This document shows positions 40,103 through 49,025 of a stretch of 64,000 bases of DNA, piece by piece. The stretch is from Okibacterium fritillariae. GTDB lineage: Bacteria; Actinomycetota; Actinomycetes; Actinomycetales; Microbacteriaceae. The first letter of the stretch is position 1. Each line of letters opens with the position of its first letter. Made by a program: the position numbers and the translations under genes. The DNA is taken from assembly GCF_900167575.1 (NCBI RefSeq), contig NZ_FUZP01000003.1:310001-374000 (forward strand), read 5' to 3'. Below the pieces are notes generated by a model. The model had not been told where the DNA came from and did not search any database. It worked only from the letters and a program-made list of their open reading frames with translations.

Positions 40103-41611
40103 ATGTCAAAGAAGACACCACGCTCGAGCGACACCACCCACGAGAACGCACCCACCCCGACGGGGCTGGGATCGGCACGCCGCAACTTCCTGACCGCCTC
40201 GGCGGTGGCCGCGGCGGGAGCCGTCGCCTCGGTCGCGAGCATCGGGTCGCCGGCCAACGCCGCCACCGACACCTCCCTGGCGGGCAAGCCGAAGCCGCCA
40301 AAGGGCCCGAAGCCCACCGCCGTGACCGTCACCGAGGGCCCCATCTCGCCCCTCGACCCCGAGTTCGGTTTCGTCGACGTGGCCGGGGCCGACAACACGT
40401 CAGCCGTTCAAGCCGCCATCAACAAAGCCATGACGGCACCGGGCGGCGAGGTATCGCTGCCCGCCGGCCAGATCCACGTGCGCGGCTTGTCGGTCGACTA
40501 CCGCAACAGCCCCGTGCAGCCGGTGAACGGCCAGCCCTACGGCTACGCGGGCCCCAAGATCATCGGCGCGGGCATGCGTCAGACGAAGATCATCCAGATC
40601 GCCGGCGCCACCGAGGACATCTTCACCGTCACGGGGCAGGTGGGCGACAAGGCCGGCCCCGCCAACAACAACAAGGCGACCGGCGTCGTGCTGGCCGACT
40701 TCGAGATGACGGGCACCACGGGCGGCGGCCACGGGCTCTACCTGCGCTCGCTCGTGAACTGCGAGTTCCGCAACCTGTGGATCCAGAAAACCGGCAAATC
40801 GGGCATCTTCCGCGAGCGCGCGACCTTCGTCTCGGGTGTCAACGACGAGTACTCCTACGCCAACGCGTTCAACAAGATCAAGATCGTGTCGCCCGGCGGC
40901 TGGGGCGTGCAGGACTCGGGGCTGGCGTCGATCGGCGGTTCGATGACCAACGTCGAGGCCATCAGCCCGGGGCTCGGCGGGTTCCTGCTGGCGCCCACCA
41001 ACATGACGCTGCTCGACTGCCAGGCCATCGGCGGCACGGTCGGGCTGCAGTCGGTGCGCAACCAGAACCGCAAGTCCGTGAACTCGGGGCTGACCCTGCT
41101 GAACTTCCGCTCCGAGGGGTCGCGCAACGGCTACGAGATCAAGATCGACGCGGGCATCAGTCACATGATCGTCAACCCGAACTTCTTCCCCACGTCGGGC
41201 GCGCATTGCCTCGGCGTCGGCGTCGACGGGCAGGGCTCGGACTTCTACGTGCGCAACCTCACGGTCGTGGGCGGCTACTTCGGCGTCATCCGCAGCCAGT
41301 TCCCCACCGCCAAGGCCATCGTGCTCGGGCCGGATGCGCGGTCCACCCGTTTCATCACGCCCACCATCGAGTTCGGCTCGGGCGTCGACGACGAGGCCTC
41401 CCTCATCGTGGACAACGGCTACCGGTCATCCTTCGACCTGCCGGGCTACACGAGCATGGCGGCCGCCGGTTACACCACGCAGAACCGTTTCGCCGGCTCC
41501 GTGCCCACGCCCGCGGCCGGTTCGGTCAACGAGGGGTGGGAACAGAACGGCAGCGGATGGCGCAAGGTGGCCGTGTTTCCCGATGGACGTCGCGTGACCA
41601 TCGCCTCCTGA
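40103..41611 (+). CDS. exported right-handed beta-helix protein (polysaccharide lyase-like)
   Basis: This 502-residue protein has a Tat signal peptide (ARRNFLTASAVAAAGAVASV, cleaved near SPANAATD). The body starts with DVAGADNTSAVQAAINKAM, the hallmark opening of Pectate_lyase_3/GH28-like parallel beta-helices, then IIGAGMRQTKIIQIAG and helix turns rich in Asn and Gly. Catalytic residues cannot be assigned. It could be a lyase, glycosidase or binding protein acting on the outer glycan. The gene is divergent from lacI and is followed 56 bases later by the GH38 gene. Confidence 0.82.
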   Translation: MSKKTPRSSDTTHENAPTPTGLGSARRNFLTASAVAAAGAVASVASIGSPANAATDTSLAGKPKPPKGPKPTAVTVTEGPISPLDPEFGFVDVAGADNTSAVQAAINKAMTAPGGEVSLPAGQIHVRGLSVDYRNSPVQPVNGQPYGYAGPKIIGAGMRQTKIIQIAGATEDIFTVTGQVGDKAGPANNNKATGVVLADFEMTGTTGGGHGLYLRSLVNCEFRNLWIQKTGKSGIFRERATFVSGVNDEYSYANAFNKIKIVSPGGWGVQDSGLASIGGSMTNVEAISPGLGGFLLAPTNMTLLDCQAIGGTVGLQSVRNQNRKSVNSGLTLLNFRSEGSRNGYEIKIDAGISHMIVNPNFFPTSGAHCLGVGVDGQGSDFYVRNLTVVGGYFGVIRSQFPTAKAIVLGPDARSTRFITPTIEFGSGVDDEASLIVDNGYRSSFDLPGYTSMAAAGYTTQNRFAGSVPTPAAGSVNEGWEQNGSGWRKVAVFPDGRRVTIAS

Positions 41612-41667
41612 CCCCGTTTTCTGCCCACGTTTTTCCCCGCACATCCTCCTCACCAGAAAGTCCCCCG

Positions 41668-44600
41668 ATGCACTTCAGTCGTTCCCAGGTCGAACTCCGC
41701 GTTGCCCGCTTCCGATCCGAGCGGATCCTTCCGGCGCTCTACCGCGAACGGTCACCGCTGACCATCACGGCGTGGGATGTCCCGGACGAACCCGTCCCCT
41801 TCGCCACCATGCGCGAGCACGCCGCCCAGTTCCGCCCTGTCACGATCGGCGAGGCCTGGGGCAAGCCGTGGGGCACGGTGTGGTTCCGCGTGACGGGCGA
41901 GCTGCCGGCGAGCTGGACCGATGAGGCACGCACGAACGCCGAACTGGTCGTCGATCTCGGCTACACGGGCGCCCAGTCGGGCTTCGAGGCCGAGGGCACG
42001 GTCTACTCCCCCGACGGGCGCATCGTGAAGGCCGTCGAACCCTTCAACCAGGCGGTTCCGCTCGATGGCGTCACCTCGGTCGACCTGTTCATCGAGGCCG
42101 CCTCCAACCCCAACGTGACGGGCGATTGGTCGTTCGCGCCCACGCCCTACGGCGACAAGGCCACGGCCGGCACCGACCCGATCTACCGGCTCGCGCGGCT
42201 CGAGATCGGCCTGCGCGACCACGCCGTGTGGGAGCTCGAACAGGATCTGCGCGTGCTCGTGCAGCTCGCGGCCGAACTGCCCGAGGCGTCGCAGCGCGCG
42301 GCATCCATTCTGCACGCCCTCGACCGCGCCATCGACGCGCTCGACCCGGCCGACGTGCGCGGCACGGCCGACGCTGCCCGAGAGATCCTCGCCCCCGCAC
42401 TGGCGGCCCCCGCGTCGTCGAGCGCCCACCACCTGCACGCCGTCGGGCACGCCCACATCGACTCGGCGTGGCTGTGGCCGACGCGCGAGACCGTGCGCAA
42501 GGTGGCGCGCACGTTCTCGAACGTGTGCGACCTGATCGATCGCAATCCCGACTTCGTGTTCGCCGCGTCATCCGCCCAGCAGTATGCCTGGCTGAAGGCG
42601 TCCTACCCCGAGCTGTTCGAGCGCGTGCGCGCGCACGTGGCCACGGGCAACTTCGTTCCCGTCGGCGGCATGTGGGTCGAATCGGACACCAACCTGCCGG
42701 GCGGCGAGGCGTTGGCCCGGCAGTTCGTGGCCGGCAAGCGATTCTTCCTCGAGGAATTCGGCATCGACACCGAGGAGGTGTGGCTGCCCGACTCGTTCGG
42801 CTATTCGGCGGCCCTGCCCCAGATCGCCGCGGCGGCCGGAGCGCGCTGGTTCCTGACCCAGAAGATCTCGTGGAACGAGACCAACGTCATGCCGCACCAC
42901 ACGTTCCGCTGGGAGGGTATCGACGGCACCCAGATCTTCACGCACTTCCCGCCCGTCGACCTCTACAACTCCGACCTTTCGGGCGAGGACCTCGCTCGCG
43001 CCGAGCGGCAATACGCCGAGAAGGGCCGCGGCACCATGTCGCTCGTGCCCTTCGGCTACGGCGACGGCGGCGGCGGGCCCACGCGCGAGATGCTCGCGAC
43101 GGCGGCCCGCACCGAAAGCCTCGAGGGGTCGCCGACCGTCGAGCTGTCCAGCCCGCGACGCTTCTTCGAAGAGGCCGAGGCCGAATACCCGGCGCCGCCC
43201 GTGTGGTCGGGTGAGCTCTACCTCGAGTTCCACCGCGGCACCTACACGTCGCAGGCCCGCACCAAACAGGGCAACCGGCACTCGGAGCACCTGCTGCGCG
43301 AGGCCGAACTGTGGGCCACCACGGCGGCCGTGCGGGCGGGTGCCGCCTACCCCGTCGAGGCGCTGACCGAGGCCTGGCACACCGTGCTGCTGCAGCAGTT
43401 CCACGATGTGCTGCCCGGCACCTCGATCGCCTGGGTGCACCAGGAGGCCGAGCGCAACTATGCGCGCGTGGCCGCCGTGCTCGAGGACATCATCGCCGCG
43501 TCGATCGCCGCCCTCGCGGGCAGCGGTGACGAGACCCTGCGGGTGAACGCGTCGCCGTTCGCCGTCGACGGCGTGCCCGCACTCGGGGGCGGCGCGCCGC
43601 TCGCGCAGCAGACGGGCACGGCCGCCATCACCCGCCAAGACGGCGTTGTCGGCAGCAACGGCGGTGCCGACACCGCTCAGTACGTGATCGAGAACGAGCA
43701 CCTGCGCGTGGTGGTCGACCACCGGGGGCTCATCACGTCGATCGTCGACACGCGTCGGCAGCGCGAGGTCGTGCCCGCCGGGCAGACCGCCAACCTGCTG
43801 CAGCTGCACCGCGACACCCCGAACAAATGGGATGCCTGGGACATCGACGACCACTACCGCCGCCACACCGAGAACCTGACCGCGGCAGCCTCCGTCGAGA
43901 TCGTGTCGCTCGATGGCGCTTTGGGCGGTGGCCAGGCGGGTGGCTCGGGTCAGGCGCTCAAGATCTCGCGCTCCTTCGGCTCGTCGACCGTCGAGCAGCT
44001 GGTCTCGGTGCCCGCCGATGCGGCGACCATCGACATCCGCACCACCATCGATTGGCACGAGTCGCAGAAGTTGCTGAAGCTGGCGTTCCCGCTCGACGTG
44101 CACGCCGAGCGCGCGGCCTCCGAGATCCAGTTCGGGCACGTCTACCGTCCCACCCACACGAACACGTCGTGGGATGCGGCGCGCTTCGAGACATCCGCCC
44201 ACCGCTGGGTGCACGTCGGCGAGCGCGACTTCGGCGTGGTCATCGCCAACGACGCCACCTACGGCCACGACATCGGTCGCACACGTGGCGACGCGTCCCA
44301 AGGCCGCCGCACGCGCTCGGATGCCACGACCGTGCGCCTCTCGCTGCTGCGCGCACCCGTGTTCCCCGACCCGGCCGCCGACCAGGGCCTGCACACGCTC
44401 AACGTCTCGGTGGGCATCGGCGCGACGATCCCGGATGCGGTCGAGGCCGGCTATCGGCGCAACCTGCCGTTGCGCACGCTGAACGGTGTGGCCGAGACAT
44501 CCATCGCGCCGCTCGTCGTGTCGTCGAATCCGGCCATCGTGGTCGAGGCCGTGAAGCTCGCCGAGGATGGCAGCGGCGACGTCATCGTGCGGCTCTATGA

Positions 44601-44784
44601 GTCGACGGGGGCCCGCGCCCGGGGCACGCTCGACGCTGCCTTCGACGTGGCGCGCATCGACGAGACCGACCTGCTCGAACGCACCCTCGACGCTGCGGAC
44701 GGACTCGTCGGCACCGACGGGGCTTCGGCCGAGCTCGACGTGCGCCCCTTCCAGATCGTGACCCTGCGCTTCGTGCGACCGTAG
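41668..44784 (+). CDS. alpha-mannosidase, GH38 family
   Basis: ATG 41668 (MHFSRSQVELRVARFRSERI) gives 1038 residues; the frame stays open far upstream only as shadow. The catalytic domain contains HAVGHAHIDSAWLWPTRE (zinc ligands His and Asp), WLPDSFGYSAALPQI (nucleophile Asp) and FHDVLPGTSIAWVHQEA (late zinc His). C-terminal beta domains follow (ENEHLRVVVDHRGLITSIVD). It has no signal peptide, so it acts in the cytoplasm on imported mannose-containing oligosaccharides. It is the key hydrolase of this locus. Two insertion loops are Gly-rich. Confidence 0.95.
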   Translation: MHFSRSQVELRVARFRSERILPALYRERSPLTITAWDVPDEPVPFATMREHAAQFRPVTIGEAWGKPWGTVWFRVTGELPASWTDEARTNAELVVDLGYTGAQSGFEAEGTVYSPDGRIVKAVEPFNQAVPLDGVTSVDLFIEAASNPNVTGDWSFAPTPYGDKATAGTDPIYRLARLEIGLRDHAVWELEQDLRVLVQLAAELPEASQRAASILHALDRAIDALDPADVRGTADAAREILAPALAAPASSSAHHLHAVGHAHIDSAWLWPTRETVRKVARTFSNVCDLIDRNPDFVFAASSAQQYAWLKASYPELFERVRAHVATGNFVPVGGMWVESDTNLPGGEALARQFVAGKRFFLEEFGIDTEEVWLPDSFGYSAALPQIAAAAGARWFLTQKISWNETNVMPHHTFRWEGIDGTQIFTHFPPVDLYNSDLSGEDLARAERQYAEKGRGTMSLVPFGYGDGGGGPTREMLATAARTESLEGSPTVELSSPRRFFEEAEAEYPAPPVWSGELYLEFHRGTYTSQARTKQGNRHSEHLLREAELWATTAAVRAGAAYPVEALTEAWHTVLLQQFHDVLPGTSIAWVHQEAERNYARVAAVLEDIIAASIAALAGSGDETLRVNASPFAVDGVPALGGGAPLAQQTGTAAITRQDGVVGSNGGADTAQYVIENEHLRVVVDHRGLITSIVDTRRQREVVPAGQTANLLQLHRDTPNKWDAWDIDDHYRRHTENLTAAASVEIVSLDGALGGGQAGGSGQALKISRSFGSSTVEQLVSVPADAATIDIRTTIDWHESQKLLKLAFPLDVHAERAASEIQFGHVYRPTHTNTSWDAARFETSAHRWVHVGERDFGVVIANDATYGHDIGRTRGDASQGRRTRSDATTVRLSLLRAPVFPDPAADQGLHTLNVSVGIGATIPDAVEAGYRRNLPLRTLNGVAETSIAPLVVSSNPAIVVEAVKLAEDGSGDVIVRLYESTGARARGTLDAAFDVARIDETDLLERTLDAADGLVGTDGASAELDVRPFQIVTLRFVRP

Positions 44785-44806
44785 CCGCCCGGTTCGCAGA
44801 GACGAT

Positions 44807-44859
44807 ACGCCGAAACGCCTGGCCTCCCCTCAGAAGGGATCGGCCAGGCGTTTCGGCGT
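44807..44859. terminator. strong bidirectional terminator
   Basis: An 18-base perfect stem (44807-44824 with 44842-44859, containing GCCGAAACGCCTGGCC) and a 17-base loop lie between the convergent GH38 and esterase genes. It can end transcription from both sides. Confidence 0.85.
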
Positions 44860-44899
44860 GCAGCGCGCGGTGCGCGAGAAAGCGGTCAGGCCAGAACCG

Positions 44900-45874
44900 T
44901 CAGGCCAGAGCGGTCGTGAACACCTCGAGCGACAGCGCGCGATCTTCGATGCCGCCGCCCTCGTGACCGTTATACGGCCACACCGTGATCTGCTTCGGCC
45001 CGGCGTACTCGTTGAACGATGCGAAGACCGTCGACGGCGGGCAGATGGGGTCCATGAGCGCGACGGTGTACCAGACAGGCGTGCGAGCACGGCGCGCGAA
45101 GTTCACGCCGTCGACATAGGCGACCGTGGTGGCGACATCCTCGACACGGGCCCGCTGGTTGGCCAAGAAGTGGGCGATCTCGGCATAGGGGTTCTCGTTC
45201 GTGATGGTCGTGGCCCGCATGACATCCGAGAGAAACGGCACGAACGCCACGGCAGCGCGCAGATCGTCGCACAGGGCCGCGGCCGCGATGGCGAGCGCGC
45301 CGCCCTGGCTCCCACCCACGACCCCGACGCGCGCGGCGTCGACGATGGGCAGTGCGCGCACCTCGTCGACCGCCAACACGGCGTCGGTGATGAGGCGCCG
45401 GTAGTAATAGGTATCGGGATGCTCGATGCCCGCCGTCATCTTGCCGGGGAACGACGGCCCCGCACCGTGCGGATCGGGCGTGTGGCCGGTGGCCTGCCCG
45501 CGACCGGCACCCTGCCCGCGCGAGTCGACCACGACGTGCACGAAACCCGCCGACGCATATAAGAGGTGCGACAGCGGGTTGCCGCGGCCGGCGCCGTAGC
45601 CCAGGTATTCGACGACGGCCGGCAGCGGGGGTCCGTCGGCGGCACCCGCCGGCGCGATGACCCAGGCGCGGATGCGGTCACCCCCGAACCCCGAGAACTC
45701 GAGGTCGCTGATCTCGACCGCGGTCAGCGGGCTGCGGAACGGCCGGCTCGTCTGCGGGGCGCGCGCGGCGCGGGAGTCGGCCAGGGTGCGCGCCCAGAAG
45801 TCGTCGAAGTCGTCGGGGCGGGAAACGGCGCTGCGAAACTCTCGCAGCGCCGCCTCGGGCAGATCGGTGAACAT
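44900..45874 (-). CDS. acetyl xylan esterase/cephalosporin-C deacetylase-like hydrolase (CE7)
   Basis: This 324-residue alpha/beta hydrolase has RPDDFDDFWARTLADS at the start, DSRGQGAGRGQATGHTPDP, and the nucleophile elbow VGVVGGSQGGALAIAAAAL (Ser in GGSQGG). ALMDPICPPSTVFASFN carries the acid Asp and PYNGHEGGG the His. These match CE7 enzymes, which are cytosolic and remove acetyl groups from short sugars. It is the last gene of the five-gene minus-strand operon (12 bases after the permease). Together with the exported SGNH protein it implies an acetylated substrate. Confidence 0.93.
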   Translation of the reverse strand: MFTDLPEAALREFRSAVSRPDDFDDFWARTLADSRAARAPQTSRPFRSPLTAVEISDLEFSGFGGDRIRAWVIAPAGAADGPPLPAVVEYLGYGAGRGNPLSHLLYASAGFVHVVVDSRGQGAGRGQATGHTPDPHGAGPSFPGKMTAGIEHPDTYYYRRLITDAVLAVDEVRALPIVDAARVGVVGGSQGGALAIAAAALCDDLRAAVAFVPFLSDVMRATTITNENPYAEIAHFLANQRARVEDVATTVAYVDGVNFARRARTPVWYTVALMDPICPPSTVFASFNEYAGPKQITVWPYNGHEGGGIEDRALSLEVFTTALA

Positions 45875-45886
45875 GCAGCGATCCTC

Positions 45887-46828
45887 TCAGCCTTTCAGGC
45901 CCGAATGGGCGAGCCCCTCGACGAACTGCCGTTGGGCGATGAGGAACACGATCAGCACGGGCACCACGGTCATGGTCGCCGCCGCCAGCTGCGTGTCCCA
46001 CATCTCGCCGCCATAGGCGTCGGTGAAACGCGTCAGCGCCTGCGGCAACGTGAAGAGCTCGGGGCTCGTCAGGTAGACCGTCGGCTCGAGGTACATGTTC
46101 CACGAGCCGAGGAACGTGAGGATGGCGACCGCCGATAGAGCCGGTTTGGCCAGCGGCAGGCAGATGCGCCACCAGATGGCCACGCGGCCCAGGCCGTCGA
46201 GCCGCGCCGCCTCCTCCAGCTCCACGGGCAGCGAGATGAAGAACTGTCGCATGATGAAGGTTCCGAGCACCGCGGGGGCGCCGAACGCGGGCACGAGCAG
46301 CAGCGGCAGGTGCGTGTTGATCAGCCCCAGCGTCTTGAAGATCTGGAACAGAGGAATGATCGTCACCTCGCTCGGCACCAGCAACCCCAGCAGCACGATC
46401 AGGAACAGCGTGTTCTTGAAGGGGAACGGGATGCGCGCGAACGCGTACCCCGCGAGGCTCGACACCAGCATCGTCACCACCGTGACCGCGATCGCGATGT
46501 AGAGGCTGTTGACGTATTGCTGCGCGAACGGCTGGAACGTGAAGGCCTCGGCATAGGCATCCACCGTCGGGTTGGCCGCGAAGAGCGTGGGCGGTGACGC
46601 GAAGATCTCGTTGAGCGGTTTGAACGACGACGTGATCATCCAGATGGTCGGCACGGCGAAGGGGATGACCAGCACGATCAACGCGCCGATCAAGATCACC
46701 GAACGCCAACGGCTGCGGATGCGGCGCTCCCGCGTGGTGACGAGCGGGTCGGGCTCGATCGGGCGACCAGCGCCACGACCGGGGCCCCGAGCATCCGACC
46801 GTGTTCTGAGTGTCGGCTCAGTCTTCAT
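45887..46828 (-). CDS. carbohydrate ABC transporter permease (MalG-type)
   Basis: This 313-residue protein has six membrane helices and the CUT1 permease EAA loop in ELEEAARLDGLGRVAIWWRI. It opens with a long basic N-terminus (RSDARGPGRGAGRP, REERIRSRW-like RERRIRSRWRS) and ends in FVEGLAHSGLKG, the typical C-terminus of MalG-like proteins. It overlaps the partner permease by eleven bases. No dedicated ATPase gene is present, as is usual for actinobacterial CUT1 systems that share MsiK. Confidence 0.95.
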   Translation of the reverse strand: MKTEPTLRTRSDARGPGRGAGRPIEPDPLVTTRERRIRSRWRSVILIGALIVLVIPFAVPTIWMITSSFKPLNEIFASPPTLFAANPTVDAYAEAFTFQPFAQQYVNSLYIAIAVTVVTMLVSSLAGYAFARIPFPFKNTLFLIVLLGLLVPSEVTIIPLFQIFKTLGLINTHLPLLLVPAFGAPAVLGTFIMRQFFISLPVELEEAARLDGLGRVAIWWRICLPLAKPALSAVAILTFLGSWNMYLEPTVYLTSPELFTLPQALTRFTDAYGGEMWDTQLAAATMTVVPVLIVFLIAQRQFVEGLAHSGLKG

Positions 46829-47723
46829 AGAAAACCCACTTTCGTCGGAGCTGCCACTGCACGACCGTGAGCACGAGCACGAAGCTCAGGAGCATCAACG
46901 CGAGGGTCGAACCGTAGCCGATGTCGTTGAACTGGAACGCCTGCTGGAAGACGTAGTAGACGAGCACGGTGGTGGACAGGTCGGGGCCACCCTCGGTGAG
47001 CACCGCGACCTGCGCGAACGCCTGCAGCGACCCGACGATCGTGATGATGGCCGTGAGCAGCAGCGTGGGCGAGATGAGCGGCAGCGTGATGCGGAAGAAC
47101 ACGGCCGCGGGGCTGGCGCCATCCACGCGCGCGGCCTCATACAGCTCGCGCGGCACGCCCTGCAGCGCCGACAGGAACAGGATCATGTTGACGCCCACGC
47201 TGCGGATGACCTGCGTGATGATGACGGCGAACATGGCGGTCGGGCCCTGCTGCAGCCAGTTGGGGCCGTCGACCCCGAACATGAGCAGCAGGTTGTTGAT
47301 GGCGCCGTTGTCCTGCAGCAGGAAACCCCACACGAGGGTCCACGCCACGACCGAGATGACGACGGGCGAGAAGAACAGGGTGCGGAACAGGGCACCGCCG
47401 CGGATCTTGCGGTTGAGCAGCACCGCGAGCCCGAGGCCGACCGCCAGGTTCAGGACGACGACGCCGCCCGAGAAGATGGCCGTGGCCCCGAGCACCGCGG
47501 GCAGTTGGGGATCGGCGATCGCGCGGGCGTAGTTGTCGCCCCCGACGAACGTCAGGTTCCCGGTGAAGATGTTCCACTCGTTGAGGCTGAACCAGATGCC
47601 GAGGCCCACCGGGATCAACACGAAGGCGATGATCCCGGCGAACTGTGGCGCGATGAAGACGTACCCGGCAACGACGTCACGCCGTTTGGTGGTCCAGAAG
47701 CTGCGCTGACGCGTTGTCGGCAT
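46818..47723 (-). CDS. carbohydrate ABC transporter permease (MalF-type)
   Basis: This 301-residue protein has six helices (GYVFIAPQFAGIIAFVLIPV first) and the EAA motif LYEAARVDGASPAAVFFRIT. The loop DNGAINNLLLMFGVDGPNWL is typical of UgpA/MalF-type partners. It lies three bases after the binding-protein gene and overlaps the second permease. Together they should import the oligosaccharide delivered by the lipoprotein. Confidence 0.95.
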   Translation of the reverse strand: MPTTRQRSFWTTKRRDVVAGYVFIAPQFAGIIAFVLIPVGLGIWFSLNEWNIFTGNLTFVGGDNYARAIADPQLPAVLGATAIFSGGVVVLNLAVGLGLAVLLNRKIRGGALFRTLFFSPVVISVVAWTLVWGFLLQDNGAINNLLLMFGVDGPNWLQQGPTAMFAVIITQVIRSVGVNMILFLSALQGVPRELYEAARVDGASPAAVFFRITLPLISPTLLLTAIITIVGSLQAFAQVAVLTEGGPDLSTTVLVYYVFQQAFQFNDIGYGSTLALMLLSFVLVLTVVQWQLRRKWVFYED

Positions 47724-47726
47724 GGT

Positions 47727-49019
47727 CTACTCGGCTGTCAGCAGCGGCTTGAGGGCGACGCACATCTCGTCGAGCACCCCGTCGACATCCGCATCGGGTG
47801 TCCACATGCGGTCGAGCACGGTCTTGCCGGTCTGCGCGATCTTGGCGGGACCCGTGTGCACGGGCGGCGACACGGCCTCGGGCAGTTCGTCGACCACGAC
47901 GCGCTCGAGCTGTTCGGCCGAGAGCTTCGTGTTCACGGCGGCCAGCTTCTCGCCCGTGAGCAGCGATTCGCGGGGCGGCGGGAAGAACTGCGCGAGCTTG
48001 GCCGAGTTGGTCGGGTTGGTCAGGAACGCGAGGAAGTCGGTGGATTCCTGCGGGTGCTTGCTCGAGGCGAGCACGCCCATGCCGGCCTGGCCGAGCACCG
48101 AGTACTCGCCGGCGGGTCCGGCGGGCAGCGGGTAGATGTCGTACTCGAACGAGCCGTCGAGCAGCGAGGCGCGCGACACCTGGGCCGTCGTGAAGGCCGA
48201 GTCGCCGGCGAAGAAGTCCGCCGTCACGCCCGGTCCGGGCATCGACTTGTCCACGTAGATGGCGTCGTGCAAGAACTGGAACGCGTCGACCATCTCGGGC
48301 GTGTTCATCTGGCACGTGTCGCCCTTGGCGTTCCAGGCCTCGGCGCCCCAACCGGTCCACACGCTCGGCAGCGTCAGCCACGACGAGTAGTCGAAGTCGC
48401 GGATGACGAAGCCGGCCTTGCCCGTCTTCTCATTGACGGCCGAACCCATCGTCGACACGTCGTCCCAGGTCAGACCCTCGGGGTCGAACGTCTGTCCCGC
48501 CTCGGCCAGCAGCGTCTTGTTGATGTAGAGGGCGAAGGGCGAGTTCGAGAAGGGGTAGGCGTAGAGCTGCCCGTCCTGCGAGAACGACTTGGCCACGCTC
48601 GGCAGGATGTCGTCGAAGTCGTAGCCGTCGGTGGCTTTGAAGGGTTCGGTGAGCGGCACGAGGGCATCCGAGACGATGAGGTCCTTGGCGATGTCACCCA
48701 CCCACGCCATGTCGGGGGCGTTGCCGCCGGCGATCTGCGTGGTGAGCGTCGTGTTGTAGTCGGCGAAGGGCAGCGACTCGAACGTGATCGAGCCGATCTC
48801 GGGGTGGCTCTGCTTGTATTCGTCGGCGACGGAGTTGAAGAGTTCGAGCTGCTTCGCGTCGGAACTCCACACCGACATGCGCAGGTCGACGCTTCCCGCC
48901 GCAGCCGTCGTCGGCGCGGTGGACGGGGAGCCGCCCGAACACGCCGTGATGAGCAACGCGCTCGCCGCCATCGCGGCGATCGTCGTCAGCTTCTTTGCTG
49001 TTGTCATTGCCTCTCTCAT
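47727..49019 (-). CDS. extracellular sugar-binding lipoprotein of the ABC importer
   Basis: The 430-residue product carries a lipoprotein signal: AKKLTTIAAMAASALLITAC with lipobox Cys. ATG 49007 is an alternative start that loses four residues. The mature part is a family 1 solute-binding protein (VDLRMSVWSSDAKQLELFN, QIAGGNAPDMAWVGDIAKDL, GLTWDDVSTM, VLASSKHPQESTDFLAFL). It should capture oligosaccharides outside the membrane. It sits six bases after the FAD oxidoreductase gene and three before the first permease. Confidence 0.95.
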   Translation of the reverse strand: MREAMTTAKKLTTIAAMAASALLITACSGGSPSTAPTTAAAGSVDLRMSVWSSDAKQLELFNSVADEYKQSHPEIGSITFESLPFADYNTTLTTQIAGGNAPDMAWVGDIAKDLIVSDALVPLTEPFKATDGYDFDDILPSVAKSFSQDGQLYAYPFSNSPFALYINKTLLAEAGQTFDPEGLTWDDVSTMGSAVNEKTGKAGFVIRDFDYSSWLTLPSVWTGWGAEAWNAKGDTCQMNTPEMVDAFQFLHDAIYVDKSMPGPGVTADFFAGDSAFTTAQVSRASLLDGSFEYDIYPLPAGPAGEYSVLGQAGMGVLASSKHPQESTDFLAFLTNPTNSAKLAQFFPPPRESLLTGEKLAAVNTKLSAEQLERVVVDELPEAVSPPVHTGPAKIAQTGKTVLDRMWTPDADVDGVLDEMCVALKPLLTAE

Positions 49020-49025
49020 TTCTCG

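Noticed and set aside
40777-41667. Upstream extension of the GH38 gene
   Set aside because: It overlaps the beta-helix gene in another frame and is Arg/His-rich. The family start fits ATG 41668.
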